From Pseudomonas sp. SG20056 (lineage in GTDB: Bacteria; Pseudomonadota; Gammaproteobacteria; Pseudomonadales; Pseudomonadaceae), in contig NZ_CP134499.1 in assembly GCF_031764535.1 (NCBI RefSeq), positions 1,488,001 through 1,552,000 of the forward strand: 64,000 nt of DNA, in the 5' to 3' direction. The position numbers and the translations under genes are program-made. The notes below the pieces were generated by a model, which was given only the letters and a program-made list of their open reading frames with translations, made no database searches and was not told the DNA's origin. Shown here one piece after another: positions 1 through 9,719 of the stretch (positions within the stretch are counted from its first letter, which is position 1; every line of letters starts with the position of its first letter).

Positions 1-1
1 T

Positions 2-208
2 GTCGTGATCTCTGAAGTGCAGGATGGTCCGGCGGCGCTGATTGGTCTGCGTCCGGGTGATGTGATCACTCATCTGAACAATCAGGCGATCAACTCGGCC
101 AAGACCTTTACCGAGGTGGCGCAGGCACTGCCGAAGAATCGTTCGGTGTCGATGCGCGTACTGCGTCAGGGTCGTGCCAGCTTCATTACCTTCAAACTGG
201 CCGATTAA
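2..208 (+). CDS. mucD: MucD periplasmic serine protease, C-terminal PDZ fragment (5' end outside window)
   Basis: The reading frame is open from the window edge and encodes the last 68 or so residues of a protein ending in a PDZ domain: a GLRPGDVI element followed by a strand-helix-strand pattern is typical of the second PDZ domain of DegP/HtrA proteases. In Pseudomonas the HtrA-family gene directly upstream of lepA is mucD, the periplasmic protease that restrains AlgU/sigma-22 envelope stress signalling. The protease domain is not in the window, so the assignment rests on the PDZ match plus gene order. A strong terminator follows. Confidence 0.85.
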   Translation, partial: VVISEVQDGPAALIGLRPGDVITHLNNQAINSAKTFTEVAQALPKNRSVSMRVLRQGRASFITFKLAD

Positions 209-223
209 CGGCGCAGACAGGCT

Positions 224-249
224 AAAAGGGCGACTTCGGTCGCCCTTTT
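224..249 (+). terminator. Rho-independent terminator of mucD
   Basis: A perfect 11-bp stem (AAAAGGGCGAC / GTCGCCCTTTT) closes a TTCG tetraloop and ends in a T-tract, 15 bases after the mucD stop codon. Because the A-tract mirrors the T-tract it could work in both directions. It separates the algU-muc operon from lepA. Confidence 0.9.
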
Positions 250-370
250 ACATGTTGCCCTTTTAGATAGCGCCGCCGTGCGGCCTTGATGACGTGCAAG
301 GTGGCTTTCGGGTACACTTCGCGGCTATTTTCGGCGGGCAGTCGCCTGCGACCTTTTTGAGTGTTGATCC

Positions 371-2170
371 GTGAGTGATTTGAGTCATATCCGCAATTTC
401 TCCATCATCGCCCACATTGACCACGGCAAGTCGACCTTGGCCGACCGGTTTATCCAGATGTGTGGTGGCTTGGCCGACCGTGAAATGGAAGCCCAGGTAC
501 TGGACTCCATGGATCTGGAGCGCGAGCGCGGGATCACCATCAAGGCGCACAGCGTTACCCTGTATTACAAGGCTAAAGACGGCATCACCTACCAGCTGAA
601 CTTCATCGATACCCCCGGTCACGTCGATTTTACCTATGAAGTCAGCCGTTCCCTGGCTGCCTGCGAAGGCGCGCTGCTGGTGGTCGATGCCGGTCAGGGC
701 GTGGAAGCGCAATCGGTTGCCAACTGCTACACCGCCATTGAGCAGGGCCTTGAGGTCATGCCGGTGCTAAACAAGATCGACTTGCCTCAGGCCGACCCGG
801 ACCGGGTCAAGGAAGAAATCGAGAAGATCATCGGTATTGATGCAACCGACGCTGTGACCTGCAGTGCCAAGACCGGTTTGGGTGTCGATGAAGTGCTTGA
901 GCGTCTGGTGCACACGATCCCGGCACCGACCGGTGATGTTGAGGCGCCACTACAGGCACTGATCATCGACTCCTGGTTCGACAACTACTTGGGTGTGGTC
1001 TCCCTGGTGCGTGTGCGCCATGGGCGGATCAAGAAAGGTGACAAGGTGCTGGTGAAATCCACCGGCAAGATCCACTTGGTCGATAGCGTTGGCGTGTTTA
1101 ACCCTAAGCACACGGCCACCGCTGACCTCAAAGCCGGCGAAGTGGGCTTTATTATCGCCAGTATCAAGGATATTCACGGCGCGCCGGTGGGCGATACCCT
1201 GACCCTTGCCGCGACACCAAATGTCGAAGTGCTGCCCGGCTTCAAGCGTATCCAGCCGCAGGTATATGCCGGGTTGTTCCCCGTCAGTTCCGACGATTTC
1301 GAAGATTTCCGCGATGCGCTGCAGAAGCTGACCCTGAACGATTCGTCACTGCAATATTCGCCTGAAAGCTCGGATGCTCTGGGCTTCGGCTTCCGTTGTG
1401 GCTTCCTGGGCATGCTGCATATGGAGATCATCCAGGAGCGCCTGGAGCGTGAATACGATCTGGATCTGATCACCACCGCACCGAGCGTAATCTTCGAAGT
1501 GGTGCTCAAGACTGGCGAGACCATCTACGTCGATAACCCGTCGAAGCTGCCGGATATCTCTTCGGTCGAAGACTTCCGCGAGCCGATCGTGCAGGCCACC
1601 ATTTTGGTGCCGCAAGAGCACCTGGGTAACGTAATTACCCTGTGTATCGAAAAACGTGGTGTGCAGCGCGATATGCAGTTCCTCGGTTCTCAGGTTCAGG
1701 TGCGCTATGACCTGCCGATGAACGAAGTGGTGCTCGACTTCTTTGACCGCCTGAAATCCACCAGCCGTGGTTATGCCTCGCTGGACTACCATTTTGATCG
1801 CTACCAGTCGGCTAATCTGGTCAAGCTGGATGTGCTGATCAATGGTGACAAGGTAGATGCTCTAGCCTTGATCGTGCACAAGGACAACGCCCACTACAAA
1901 GGCCGGGCGTTGACCGAGAAGATGAAAGAACTGATTCCCCGGCAAATGTTTGATGTGGCTATTCAGGCTGCAATTGGTGGGCAGATTGTTGCGCGGACTA
2001 CGGTCAAGGCGCTGCGTAAAAACGTATTGGCCAAATGCTATGGCGGTGACGTCAGTCGTAAACGCAAGCTGCTGGAAAAGCAGAAGGCCGGTAAGAAACG
2101 CATGAAGCAGGTCGGTAATGTGGAGATTCCACAGGAAGCCTTCCTCGCCGTGCTCAGGTTGGATAGTTAA
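371..2170 (+). CDS. lepA: Elongation factor 4 (LepA), ribosome back-translocating GTPase
   Basis: The 599-residue protein has the family's usual length. G1 (AHIDHGKST, about residues 14-22), the DTPGH element and the NKID motif mark the translational GTPase domain. The C-terminal region with [16 protein letters not shown] is characteristic of LepA. It binds stalled or mis-translocated ribosomes and acts on elongation in the cytoplasm. The start is GTG at 371, which gives the conserved [19 protein letters not shown] opening. lepB follows 6 bases after the stop, so the two are co-transcribed, the standard arrangement in gammaproteobacteria. Confidence 0.98.
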   Translation: MSDLSHIRNFSIIAHIDHGKSTLADRFIQMCGGLADREMEAQVLDSMDLERERGITIKAHSVTLYYKAKDGITYQLNFIDTPGHVDFTYEVSRSLAACEGALLVVDAGQGVEAQSVANCYTAIEQGLEVMPVLNKIDLPQADPDRVKEEIEKIIGIDATDAVTCSAKTGLGVDEVLERLVHTIPAPTGDVEAPLQALIIDSWFDNYLGVVSLVRVRHGRIKKGDKVLVKSTGKIHLVDSVGVFNPKHTATADLKAGEVGFIIASIKDIHGAPVGDTLTLAATPNVEVLPGFKRIQPQVYAGLFPVSSDDFEDFRDALQKLTLNDSSLQYSPESSDALGFGFRCGFLGMLHMEIIQERLEREYDLDLITTAPSVIFEVVLKTGETIYVDNPSKLPDISSVEDFREPIVQATILVPQEHLGNVITLCIEKRGVQRDMQFLGSQVQVRYDLPMNEVVLDFFDRLKSTSRGYASLDYHFDRYQSANLVKLDVLINGDKVDALALIVHKDNAHYKGRALTEKMKELIPRQMFDVAIQAAIGGQIVARTTVKALRKNVLAKCYGGDVSRKRKLLEKQKAGKKRMKQVGNVEIPQEAFLAVLRLDS

Positions 2171-2176
2171 GGTCCT

Positions 2177-3031
2177 ATGTCGATCAATTTCCCGCTGTTA
2201 CTGGTTATTGCCGTCGCCGTCTGTGGCGCCCTGGCGCTGTTCGACCTGATCTTTCTGGCTCCGCGCCGGCGAGCGGCTATCAGCACCTACCACGGTCAGG
2301 TCAGTGAGCCCGATGAGGCGGTGGTGGAGCGCTTGAACAAAGAGCCGTTGCTGGTGGAGTACGGTAAATCGTTCTTCCCGGTGCTGGCGATTGTATTGGT
2401 GCTGCGCTCGTTTCTGGTCGAGCCTTTCCAGATTCCATCCGGTTCGATGAAGCCGACCCTGGAAGTGGGCGATTTTATTCTGGTCAACAAGTTTGCCTAT
2501 GGCATTCGTCTACCGGTGCTGGACACCAAGGTGATTGAAGTAGGTGACCCGCAGCGTGGCGATGTGATGGTGTTTCGTTATCCGAGCGACCCAAACATCA
2601 ACTACATCAAACGCGTGGTCGGCCTAGCCGGTGACCGCATTGCCTACAGCAGCGATAAGCGTCTGACTATCAATGGTGAGCCTGTAGCGCAGCAGTTGAT
2701 TGGCGACGAGCCCGGTAGCCTGGGCAGTGCGACGCTGTATAACGAGAAGCTGGGTGAGGCAGAGCATCAGATCCGTAAAGAAATGCAGCGCTATCGGATT
2801 GAGCCGGGCCGCGAATGGGTTGTGCCGCAAGGGCATTACTTCATGATGGGCGACAACCGCGACAACTCCAATGACAGCCGTTACTGGAACGATCCGGCCA
2901 TCCCCAAGCCGCTGCTGGGCATGGTGCCGGACCAGAATATCGTAGGCAAAGCTTTTGCCATCTGGATGAGCTGGCCGGATCCCAAGTCGCGCAACCTGCC
3001 GAATTTTTCCCGCGTAGGTCTGATCCACTGA
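2177..3031 (+). CDS. lepB: Signal peptidase I
   Basis: This 284-residue inner-membrane protease removes signal peptides from exported preproteins. Two N-terminal membrane segments (about residues 5-25 and 65-80) precede the catalytic serine in PSGSMKPTL (Ser90). The general-base lysine lies in YIKRVVGL (Lys145), and the conserved box E MGDNRDNSNDSRYW is present. It follows lepA by 6 bases. After the stop, a hairpin (8-bp stem, CGACGCTG / CAGCGTCG, 3048-3070) lies before the next gene; it has no T-tract, so it may be an attenuator or mRNA processing site rather than a terminator. Confidence 0.97.
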   Translation: MSINFPLLLVIAVAVCGALALFDLIFLAPRRRAAISTYHGQVSEPDEAVVERLNKEPLLVEYGKSFFPVLAIVLVLRSFLVEPFQIPSGSMKPTLEVGDFILVNKFAYGIRLPVLDTKVIEVGDPQRGDVMVFRYPSDPNINYIKRVVGLAGDRIAYSSDKRLTINGEPVAQQLIGDEPGSLGSATLYNEKLGEAEHQIRKEMQRYRIEPGREWVVPQGHYFMMGDNRDNSNDSRYWNDPAIPKPLLGMVPDQNIVGKAFAIWMSWPDPKSRNLPNFSRVGLIH

Positions 3032-3135
3032 CCTGTTGACGATTTTCCGACGCTGTTAAATGCAGCGTCGCAGGCTATATATAGTCTTGCCTCCAGCCGT
3101 AATGGCTTTCACATAACTCGAATTTGGGGACAAAT

Positions 3136-3513
3136 ATGAAATCTGCGCATTCGCAAAAGGGAATGTCGATTCTTAGTTGGTTGATGGTGCTGGCGGTGGT
3201 CGCTTTTTTAGCCAGTGCGGCGTTCAAGGTGTTGCCGCATTACTTCGACTATATGTCGCTGGAGAAAATGATTACTTCGGTTGAAACTGATAAGTCTTTG
3301 AGTGTTCGTAGCGTTGGTGATTTTTATAGTCACATCAGTAAAGGTATGCAGGTCAACAGCATTCGCGATCTAAATATGCAGGACGCAATTAAAGTAAAAG
3401 TCGAAAACAACGAATTTCGCGTGCACCTGAAATACGAAAAGCGTGAGCCGTTGATCGAGAATATCGACCTGGTCGTGCGTTTCGATAAAGAATTCCGCGT
3501 GCGTATGCCGTGA
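3136..3513 (+). CDS. DUF4845 membrane-anchored protein of unknown function
   Basis: A 125-residue protein with a single N-terminal membrane segment (about residues 12-32) and a short periplasmic domain. The [10 protein letters not shown] opening resembles a type IV pilin/pseudopilin N-terminus, a feature of DUF4845 proteins. The family regularly sits between lepB and rnc in Pseudomonas; its role is unknown. ATG at 3136 is preferred over the upstream in-frame TTG at 3124 because GGGG lies at suitable spacing before it. The stop overlaps the rnc start by 4 bases, implying translational coupling. Confidence 0.88.
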   Translation: MKSAHSQKGMSILSWLMVLAVVAFLASAAFKVLPHYFDYMSLEKMITSVETDKSLSVRSVGDFYSHISKGMQVNSIRDLNMQDAIKVKVENNEFRVHLKYEKREPLIENIDLVVRFDKEFRVRMP

Positions 3514-4199
3514 GTGCGTCGTTAGCCCGTCTCGAGCGGCAGCTCGGTTATACCTTCAAGGATCAGGAACTGATGATCCTGGCTCTTACTCATCGCAGTT
3601 TCGCCGGGCGCAATAACGAGCGTCTGGAGTTTCTCGGTGATGCGATTCTCAACTTTGTCGCGGGTGAGGCGCTGTTTCAGCGCTTTCCGCTGGCCCGTGA
3701 AGGGCAGCTGTCACGTCTTCGCGCGCGCTTGGTCAAGGGTGAAACCCTTGCCATTCTGGCCCGTGGTTTCGATCTGGGTGAGTACCTGCGCTTGGGTTCT
3801 GGCGAGCTGAAAAGTGGTGGTTTCCGCCGCGAGTCGATTCTCGCTGATGCCCTGGAAGCGCTGATCGGTGCCATCTATCTTGATACAGGGATGGATGCGG
3901 CTCGCGAGCGTGTGCTGGCCTGGTTGACCACTGAGCTGGACAGTCTGACCCTGGTTGACACCAACAAGGATCCGAAAACCCGTCTGCAGGAGTTTCTGCA
4001 GTCGCGTGGCTGTGAGCTGCCACGTTATGAAGTGGTGGATATCCAGGGCGAGCCGCACTGCCGCACATTTGTGGTCGAGTGTCAGATCACCTTACTGAAT
4101 GATAAAACCCTGGGGCAGGGTGCCAGCCGGCGTATCGCCGAGCAGGTGGCCGCTGCGGCTGCGCTGATTGCCCTGGGTGTGGAGAATGGCAATGACTGA
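3510..4199 (+). CDS. rnc: Ribonuclease III
   Basis: The 229-residue double-strand-specific endoribonuclease matures rRNA precursors and cuts structured mRNAs. The RNase III signature [12 protein letters not shown] is at residues 36-47, with metal ligands Glu40 and Asp44. A second acidic cluster follows in [14 protein letters not shown]-terminal dsRNA-binding domain starts near residue 153 ([11 protein letters not shown]). The start is GTG at 3510, overlapping the upstream stop in a GTGA junction. The 3' end overlaps the era start, as in many rnc-era operons. Confidence 0.97.
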   Translation: MSASLARLERQLGYTFKDQELMILALTHRSFAGRNNERLEFLGDAILNFVAGEALFQRFPLAREGQLSRLRARLVKGETLAILARGFDLGEYLRLGSGELKSGGFRRESILADALEALIGAIYLDTGMDAARERVLAWLTTELDSLTLVDTNKDPKTRLQEFLQSRGCELPRYEVVDIQGEPHCRTFVVECQITLLNDKTLGQGASRRIAEQVAAAAALIALGVENGND

Positions 4200-5094
4200 T
4201 TCACCTGTTACACGCTGTGGCTATGTCGCCATCGTCGGCCGGCCCAACGTGGGCAAGTCGACGTTGCTTAACCACATTCTCGGCCAGAAGCTGGCGATCA
4301 CCTCGCGTAAGCCGCAGACCACGCGGCACAACATGCTCGGCATCAAAACCGAGGGTGAGGTGCAGGCGATTTATGTCGACACCCCCGGTCTGCACAAGAA
4401 TAACGAGAAAGCGCTCAACCGCTACATGAACAAGAACGCCTCGTCGGCGCTGAAAGATGTTGATGTGGTGATCTTCGTGGTCGATCGTACCCGTTGGACT
4501 GACGAAGACCAGATGGTTCTTGAGCGTGTTCAATATGTTGAAGGTCCAGTGATTCTGGCGATCAACAAGACTGATCGCATCGAAGACAAAGCTGAGCTGA
4601 TGCCACACTTGGAGTGGCTGGCTACCCAGTTGCCGAAGGCCGAAATCGTGCCAGTCTCCGCCCAGCATGGGCATAACCTCGATACTCTGGAAAAGCTGGT
4701 GGGGGAGCATTTGCCAGAAGGCGTGCACTTCTTCCCGGAAGATCAGGTGACCGACCGTTCCAGCCGCTTCTTCGCTGCCGAATTGGTGCGCGAGAAGATC
4801 ATGCGTCAACTGGGTGCTGAGTTGCCGTACCAGATCACCGTGGAAATCGAGGAGTTCAAGCGCGACGGGCGCATCCTGCATATCCACGCCCTGATCCTGG
4901 TCGAGCGTGATGGTCAGAAGAAAATCATCATCGGTGACAAGGGTGAGCGGATCAAACGCATTGGCCAGGAAGCGCGCAAGGATATGGAGGTGATGTTCGA
5001 CTCCAAGATTATGCTCAACCTCTGGGTCAAGGTTAAAAGTGGCTGGTCGGATGATGAGCGCGCGCTGCGCTCCCTGGGTTACGACAACATCTGA
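4192..5094 (+). CDS. era: GTPase Era, 16S rRNA/30S assembly factor
   Basis: The 300-residue protein has the Ras-like G domain (GRPNVGKST, residues 17-25; DTPG; NKTD) and a C-terminal KH domain with [14 protein letters not shown], which binds the 3' end of 16S rRNA. It couples ribosome assembly to growth. ATG 4192 ([16 protein letters not shown]) is chosen because GGAG sits 7 bases upstream; ATG 4186 is too close to that Shine-Dalgarno. The start overlaps the rnc stop. Confidence 0.97.
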   Translation: MTDSPVTRCGYVAIVGRPNVGKSTLLNHILGQKLAITSRKPQTTRHNMLGIKTEGEVQAIYVDTPGLHKNNEKALNRYMNKNASSALKDVDVVIFVVDRTRWTDEDQMVLERVQYVEGPVILAINKTDRIEDKAELMPHLEWLATQLPKAEIVPVSAQHGHNLDTLEKLVGEHLPEGVHFFPEDQVTDRSSRFFAAELVREKIMRQLGAELPYQITVEIEEFKRDGRILHIHALILVERDGQKKIIIGDKGERIKRIGQEARKDMEVMFDSKIMLNLWVKVKSGWSDDERALRSLGYDNI

Positions 5095-5138
5095 GTTGCC
5101 CTCGGGCGCGCCCTTGCGCCCGCTTTGCGAGTAAACCC

Positions 5139-5837
5139 ATGCTTGCCCCTAGTCAGCCCGCCTATGTCCTGCACAGCCGTGCCTACCGCGAAAGTAGCGC
5201 GTTGGTGGATTTTCTCACCCCGCAGGGCCGCCTGCGTGCGGTATTGCGTGGCGCACGGGGCAAGGCCGGCAGCCTGGCGCGGCCGTTTATTCCCCTGGAA
5301 GCTGAGTTTCGCGGGCGTGGTGAGCTGAAGAATGTCAGTCGCCTCGATCCAGCCGGTATCCCCAACCTGCTGGTCGGCGAGGCGCTGTTCAGCGGCCTTT
5401 ACCTTAACGAGTTGCTGATTCGCCTGCTCCCTGCTGAAGATCCCCATCCCGCCGTTTTTGAGCATTACGCCATGACTGTCCTGGCCCTGGCTGAAGGCCG
5501 TGCCTTGGAGCCGTTATTGCGCTCTTTTGAATGGCGCCTGCTCGATGAGCTGGGCTATGGTTTCGCCCTGGATCTGGACAGCGAAGGCCAGCCCATCGCC
5601 CCGGTGGGTTTGTATCGGCTGCATACCGAAACCGGCCTGGTGCCGATTGGCCAGTTGCAACCCGGTGCTTTTCAGGGGGCCGAGTTGTTGGCTATGGCCG
5701 AAGCGGACTGGACTGCGCCCGGTGCCCTGGCCGCCGCCAAACGCTTGATGCGCCAGGCCCTAGCCCCCCATTTAGGCGGCCGACCGCTGGTCAGCCGCGA
5801 ACTGTTTATGACGCTCAAGGAGCCAAGCCGTGACTGA
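5139..5837 (+). CDS. recO: DNA repair protein RecO
   Basis: The 232-residue protein has the N-terminal OB-fold of RecO ([31 protein letters not shown]) and a helical C-terminal part. RecO works with RecR to load RecA on SSB-coated DNA in the RecF pathway. No zinc-finger cysteine set is visible, as in other gammaproteobacterial RecO proteins. A GC-rich hairpin (CGGGCGC / GCGCCCG, 5103-5122) with only a short T-tail lies between era and recO and may attenuate rather than terminate. The last 8 bases overlap pdxJ. Confidence 0.95.
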   Translation: MLAPSQPAYVLHSRAYRESSALVDFLTPQGRLRAVLRGARGKAGSLARPFIPLEAEFRGRGELKNVSRLDPAGIPNLLVGEALFSGLYLNELLIRLLPAEDPHPAVFEHYAMTVLALAEGRALEPLLRSFEWRLLDELGYGFALDLDSEGQPIAPVGLYRLHTETGLVPIGQLQPGAFQGAELLAMAEADWTAPGALAAAKRLMRQALAPHLGGRPLVSRELFMTLKEPSRD

Positions 5838-6576
5838 TGCCAATCGTATTCTGCTGGGTGTAAATATTGACCATGTGGCCACTCTGCGTCAGGCCCGTGG
5901 CACCCGTTATCCCGACCCGGTCAAGGCCGCGCTGGACGCCGAAGAGGCCGGGGCCGACGGCATTACCGTGCACCTGCGTGAAGATCGTCGGCATATCCAG
6001 GAGCGTGATGTGCGCCTGCTCAAGGAGGTCATGCAGACGCGGATGAACTTCGAAATGGGCGTCACCGAGGAAATGCTTGCCTTCGCCGAAAGCATTTGTC
6101 CCGAACACGTCTGTCTGGTGCCGGAAACCCGCCAGGAGCTTACTACTGAGGGTGGTCTGGATGTGGCCGGACAGGAAGCGCGGATTCGCGCCGCGGTCGA
6201 GCGCCTCAGCAAAATCGGCTGCGAAGTGTCGCTGTTTATTGACCCGGACCCACAGCAGATCGAGGCATCCAAGCGCGTCGGCGCCCCGGCGATTGAGTTG
6301 CACACCGGCCGTTATGCCGATGCCCATACCCCGGAAGAAGCAGCGCGTGAACTGGCGCGGATTCGCGATGGAGTGGCCTGTGGCCTGCAGCACGGGCTGG
6401 TCGTTAATGCCGGTCACGGCCTGCACTATCACAACGTCGAGCCGGTGGCGGCGATTGCCGGAATCAACGAGCTGAATATCGGCCACGCCCTGGTCGCCCA
6501 CGCGCTGTTCGTCGGCTTCAAGCAGGCCGTGGCAGAGATGAAGGCGCTGATCGTCGCGGCGGCCAACCGCGGCTAG
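5830..6576 (+). CDS. pdxJ: Pyridoxine 5'-phosphate synthase
   Basis: The 248-residue TIM-barrel enzyme condenses 1-deoxy-D-xylulose 5-phosphate with 3-amino-1-hydroxyacetone 1-phosphate to pyridoxine 5'-phosphate, the last ring-forming step of DXP-dependent vitamin B6 synthesis. Hallmarks are [19 protein letters not shown] near the N-terminus, the [10 protein letters not shown] loop, HTGRYAD and [11 protein letters not shown]. The ATG overlaps recO. The era-recO-pdxJ order is the usual one, and a long inverted repeat follows the stop. Confidence 0.98.
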   Translation: MTDANRILLGVNIDHVATLRQARGTRYPDPVKAALDAEEAGADGITVHLREDRRHIQERDVRLLKEVMQTRMNFEMGVTEEMLAFAESICPEHVCLVPETRQELTTEGGLDVAGQEARIRAAVERLSKIGCEVSLFIDPDPQQIEASKRVGAPAIELHTGRYADAHTPEEAARELARIRDGVACGLQHGLVVNAGHGLHYHNVEPVAAIAGINELNIGHALVAHALFVGFKQAVAEMKALIVAAANRG

Positions 6577-6593
6577 CTAAAGATGTAAGTGTG

Positions 6594-6635
6594 TCCCGTA
6601 GGGTGGACGTGCTGGCGTATGTCCGCCCTACGGGA
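6594..6635. terminator. Long inverted repeat, probable bidirectional terminator between pdxJ and cmoB
   Basis: Two 15-base arms (TCCCGTAGGGTGGAC and GTCCGCCCTACGGGA) pair with one G-T position around a 12-base loop, between convergent pdxJ and cmoB. There is no T-tract, so it is either a weak bidirectional terminator or a copy of the GTAGGGTGG-type intergenic repeat seen in Pseudomonas genomes. Confidence 0.55.
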
Positions 6636-6647
6636 GCTGTGTGAGGT

Positions 6648-7616
6648 TTACGGTTTGCGGGCGATCAGCACCGCGCGGCTCGGCGCCGGCAGGCCTTCGA
6701 CGGTGCGGCTATGGTCGGCTGGGTCGAGGAATTCCGGTAGCGACTGGAAGCGCATCCACTCGGTCGAGCGTTGTTCGTCCACCGAGGTGGTGCTGACATC
6801 CACGCAGCGCACATCGACAAAGCCGGCGCGGCGCAGCCACAGCTCCAGTGCCGGCACCGAAGGCAGGAACCAGACGTTGCGCATCTGCGCGTAGCGGTCC
6901 TCGGGGACCAGAACCTGCTGCGCATCGCCTTCCACCACCAGGGTTTCCAGCACCAGTTCGCCATCCTTGACCAGGCAATCCTTGAGGTCGATCAGATGAT
7001 CGATAGGCGAGCGGCGGTGATACAGCACACCCATGGAAAACACCGTGTCGAAGCCTTGCAGCTTGCCCGGCAATTCCTCGAACGCCAGCGGCAGGTGCCA
7101 GGCGGGTAGATCGGGTAGGTAGTTCTTCATCGCCAGGAACTGGCAGAGAAACAGCCAGTTGGGGTCTATGCCGATTACGCTGTCTGCACCGGCGCCGAGC
7201 ATGCGCCACATGTAGTAGCCGTTGCCGCAGCCGACATCCAGTACACGCTTGCCCTTGAGGTCGAGGTAGGGGGCTACGCGTTGCCATTTCCAGTCCGAGC
7301 GCCACTCGGTGTCGACATGCACACCAAACAGGTGAAATGGCCCTTTACGCCAGGGGATCAGGCCCTGCAGCGCGGTTTTCAGCGCGTTGCGGGTCGTCTC
7401 GTCACAGTGGCCGTCGAAGGTGAAGCTGTGTAGCAGCTCCAGTTGTTCGACGTTCAGCTCCGGCAGGGCCTGTACTGCGCCGTACCAGCGCGGTAGGTCG
7501 CCATGGCCGATGGCCAGCTTGGCGTCGATCTGCCCAGGCAGATCGGCCGACCACTCTTGCAGCGGGGTGCCGGCAAGGGTGGCTTGCAGGGCGTCGAGGT
7601 CGAGGCGGCTGATCAT
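6648..7616 (-). CDS. cmoB: tRNA U34 carboxymethyltransferase CmoB
   Basis: The 322-residue protein uses carboxy-S-adenosylmethionine, made by CmoA, to carboxymethylate 5-hydroxyuridine at wobble position 34 of several tRNAs (cmo5U). A Rossmann methyltransferase core has the SAM-type motif [13 protein letters not shown] near residues 124-136, preceded by the CmoB N-terminal part containing [12 protein letters not shown]. Length matches the family. The ATG overlaps the cmoA stop by 4 bases (ATGA), so the two pathway enzymes are translationally coupled. Confidence 0.97.
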   Translation of the reverse strand: MISRLDLDALQATLAGTPLQEWSADLPGQIDAKLAIGHGDLPRWYGAVQALPELNVEQLELLHSFTFDGHCDETTRNALKTALQGLIPWRKGPFHLFGVHVDTEWRSDWKWQRVAPYLDLKGKRVLDVGCGNGYYMWRMLGAGADSVIGIDPNWLFLCQFLAMKNYLPDLPAWHLPLAFEELPGKLQGFDTVFSMGVLYHRRSPIDHLIDLKDCLVKDGELVLETLVVEGDAQQVLVPEDRYAQMRNVWFLPSVPALELWLRRAGFVDVRCVDVSTTSVDEQRSTEWMRFQSLPEFLDPADHSRTVEGLPAPSRAVLIARKP

Positions 7617-8356
7617 GGCAGGGCAATCATCGAGGCAAAATTAAGGCACTGGAACCACGGCACGACCTGGCTGAAGCCGGCGGCGAGCAGGCGTTCGCGG
7701 TGCTGCTCCAGGCTGTCGGGGAGCATGACTTTCTCGATGGCGCTGCGTTTCTGGGCGATTTCCAGCTCGCTGTAGCCATTGGCCCGCTTGAAGGCGATAT
7801 GCAGATCGCCGAGCAGGGCGTGCTGTTCGGTATCTTCGAATTGCAGTTTCTCCGAGAGGATCAGCGCGCCGCCGGGCAGCAGGGCCTGGCGAATCCGCGT
7901 GAGCAGGTCCAGGCGCTGTTCGGGGCGGATAAATTGCAGGGTGAAGTTCAGCGCCACCAGCGAAGTGGGCTGAAAGTCGAGGCGGAGAATGTCGGCCTCA
8001 ATCACCTCCACGGGCAACAGCTCTTGAAACATCGAGTCCTGCGCGTGCAGGTATTCGCGGCAGCGCTCGACCATGGCGCTGGAGTTGTCCACGGCAATCA
8101 CTCGGCAATCGTCGATCTGCACATGCCGGCGCAGCGCTTGGGTCACCGCGCCCAGGGAGCTGCCGAGGTCATATAGCACGCTGTGTGGCTGGGCGAACTG
8201 ACCGGCCAGTACGCCGATGTTCTCGACAATGGTCGGATAACCCGGCACCGAGCGTTTGATCATATCGGGGAAGACCCGCACCACATCTTCGTTGAACACG
8301 AAGTCCGGCACCTGGGCCAGGGGTTGGGCGAAAAGACGGTCGGGCTGTTTGCTCAC
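7613..8356 (-). CDS. cmoA: Carboxy-S-adenosylmethionine synthase CmoA
   Basis: The enzyme converts S-adenosylmethionine and prephenate to carboxy-SAM for CmoB. The protein shows [20 protein letters not shown] and the motif [22 protein letters not shown] at 8356 gives 247 residues, the usual family length, opening with SKQPDRLF. Upstream in-frame starts at 8389 (ATG) or 8398 (TTG) would add 11-14 residues not seen in relatives. None of the candidates has a strong Shine-Dalgarno, so the start is less certain than the identity. Confidence 0.94.
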   Translation of the reverse strand: MSKQPDRLFAQPLAQVPDFVFNEDVVRVFPDMIKRSVPGYPTIVENIGVLAGQFAQPHSVLYDLGSSLGAVTQALRRHVQIDDCRVIAVDNSSAMVERCREYLHAQDSMFQELLPVEVIEADILRLDFQPTSLVALNFTLQFIRPEQRLDLLTRIRQALLPGGALILSEKLQFEDTEQHALLGDLHIAFKRANGYSELEIAQKRSAIEKVMLPDSLEQHRERLLAAGFSQVVPWFQCLNFASMIALP

Positions 8357-8458
8357 GATGGCTGCGCACTGGTCAATAAAGCCGGGCATTTTAGCCAAGT
8401 GCGCGGTATAGCCAAACCTTGATTGCCGTTATTGGTCGTAAATCTGTATGGCGACGGC

Positions 8459-9094
8459 TCAGCGGGCCGGTTTGAAGGCCGACGCCGCAATCGCCCATTG
8501 CCCCAGCCAGTAGCTGAGCATGATCGCCAGTGGTGCCGCCTCGAAGGGGGCGACAAAGCGGTTGATGCCGATCAGGCTGTCGGACAGCACAAACAGCGCG
8601 GCACCTGAGGCGGCCAGGCGTGTTGAGGTACTGCGCAGCCCAGGTTGGCCAAGGCGGGCGAGTGAGCGCCAGAGCATGGCGCTGATGGCCAGGGCGTAAC
8701 AGGCTACGGGGATCAGCAGTGGGCCCAGATCTGCACTGGCGAGGATGGCGAACATCGTCCCGCCGGTGCCGAGGGCGAGCAGCAGGGCCAACCAGGCCGG
8801 TTGTTTGCAGTCACTTAAATAGGCACGCAAGTAGGCCAGGTGCGCGAGCAGGAAGGCGCCGAGGCCGAAGACGAACAGGTCCGCCGGCCAGTCGAGCAGA
8901 ATGTCGCCCGCCAATGAGGCCAGCAGGCCGAGGCTGATCCAGCGTCGATACAGGCCGCTGGGTGCCGTTCTCAGCCACAGCAACAAAGCGATGACCGGGA
9001 TGCCTTTACTGAGCAGGCCCAGTTCGCTCAGCCCGCTGAGGCGTGCATAGAGAAATACGGCAGCGCCCAGCAAACCCAGTAGCAAATAACGCAT
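8459..9094 (-). CDS. YhhN/TMEM86-family lysoplasmalogenase-like membrane protein
   Basis: A 211-residue, very hydrophobic protein with about seven or eight predicted membrane segments. The pattern SLLASLAGDILLDWP...FVFGLGAFLLAHLAYL and SDSLIGINRF fits the YhhN family, whose animal homologue hydrolyses the vinyl-ether bond of lysoplasmalogens. The bacterial substrate is unclear. ATG 9094 (MRYLLLGLLG) is preferred over an upstream start at 9169 that would add a polar tail before the first membrane helix. It may share a transcript with cmoAB, 102 bases downstream. Confidence 0.8.
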   Translation of the reverse strand: MRYLLLGLLGAAVFLYARLSGLSELGLLSKGIPVIALLLWLRTAPSGLYRRWISLGLLASLAGDILLDWPADLFVFGLGAFLLAHLAYLRAYLSDCKQPAWLALLLALGTGGTMFAILASADLGPLLIPVACYALAISAMLWRSLARLGQPGLRSTSTRLAASGAALFVLSDSLIGINRFVAPFEAAPLAIMLSYWLGQWAIAASAFKPAR

Positions 9095-9196
9095 GGCCCC
9101 AGTCCTTGATGTACGAAAGGCCAGCACTATGGCGTGTTGCCGATTAACTGACCACGCCGTGGGTGCCACTTAGGTCAGCATTTCGCGCCAGTAGCA

Positions 9197-9284
9197 GCAG
9201 GCTGTTGAAAAAACTACCTACGTTGCCATCGCCGCGTTAAAAACAGGCCTTGGCTGCCTTCGCCTAGGTTTTTCAACGCCCTGC
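9197..9284. repeat. Small intergenic repeat with imperfect terminal inverted repeats
   Basis: GCAGGCTGTTGAAAAA (9197-9212) is mirrored by TTTTTCAACGCCCTGC (9269-9284), 14 of 16 positions pairing. The interior carries the phrase GCCGCGTTAAAAACAGGCC. The right arm abuts the stop codon of the inhibitor gene. From memory, elements of this look are scattered in Pseudomonas intergenic regions. It has no coding capacity and resembles a non-autonomous mobile or REP-like element; it may also terminate transcription. A related phrase recurs near 19773-19863. Confidence 0.7.
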
Positions 9285-9679
9285 TAGCGAGCCTTGATCG
9301 TGCAGTTGAAGCGCTGGGCGGGCACTACACCGACTTCCCAGGGGCGTTCATAGGTTAGGGCCAATTGGCCTTCGCCTGCTTTGATGACCTCGAAACGCCA
9401 GGTGGAAACCCCGGCGCTGCCGACCAGACCGGCATCTTCCGGGTTGCTGTAGACCTCGGGGCCAAGGCTTTTCAGCACCTGTGGCGCGGAGTCGCGCAGC
9501 AGCCAGCGGAAACCTGTGGTGGGGTTGCTCGGCAGGCGCAGATTGAATTGCTGGCCGACGTGCAACGACAGCGGGCATTTGCTCTGCTGGTTCTGCTCCA
9601 GGGTAACGCTGCTAGGCTTTTGCGCGCAGGCGGCGAGCAGTGCAAGGCTGAGTGCCACTGTCAGGCGGGGGGCAAGCAT
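9284..9679 (-). CDS. icp: Chagasin-like (MEROPS I42) cysteine-peptidase inhibitor lipoprotein
   Basis: A 131-residue protein with a lipoprotein signal (LALLAACAQ; lipid-attached Cys near residue 18) followed by a compact beta domain. The loop NPTTGFRW and the later YERPWE segment are the diagnostic inhibitory loops of chagasin-family inhibitors of papain-like proteases. It is expected in the periplasm or on the outer membrane. ATG 9679 has AGGAG in front. PAO1 has a similar inhibitor gene (icp, PA0778, recalled from memory) in the corresponding interval. The target protease is not evident here. Confidence 0.85.
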   Translation of the reverse strand: MLAPRLTVALSLALLAACAQKPSSVTLEQNQQSKCPLSLHVGQQFNLRLPSNPTTGFRWLLRDSAPQVLKSLGPEVYSNPEDAGLVGSAGVSTWRFEVIKAGEGQLALTYERPWEVGVVPAQRFNCTIKAR

Positions 9680-9719
9680 GGTGAGCTCCTGGCGAATATC
9701 GAGGCTGCCAGCATAGCCG

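Noticed and set aside
3048..3070. Terminator between lepB and the DUF4845 gene
   Set aside because: A good 8-bp stem but no T-tract follows; kept only as a possible attenuator in the lepB note.
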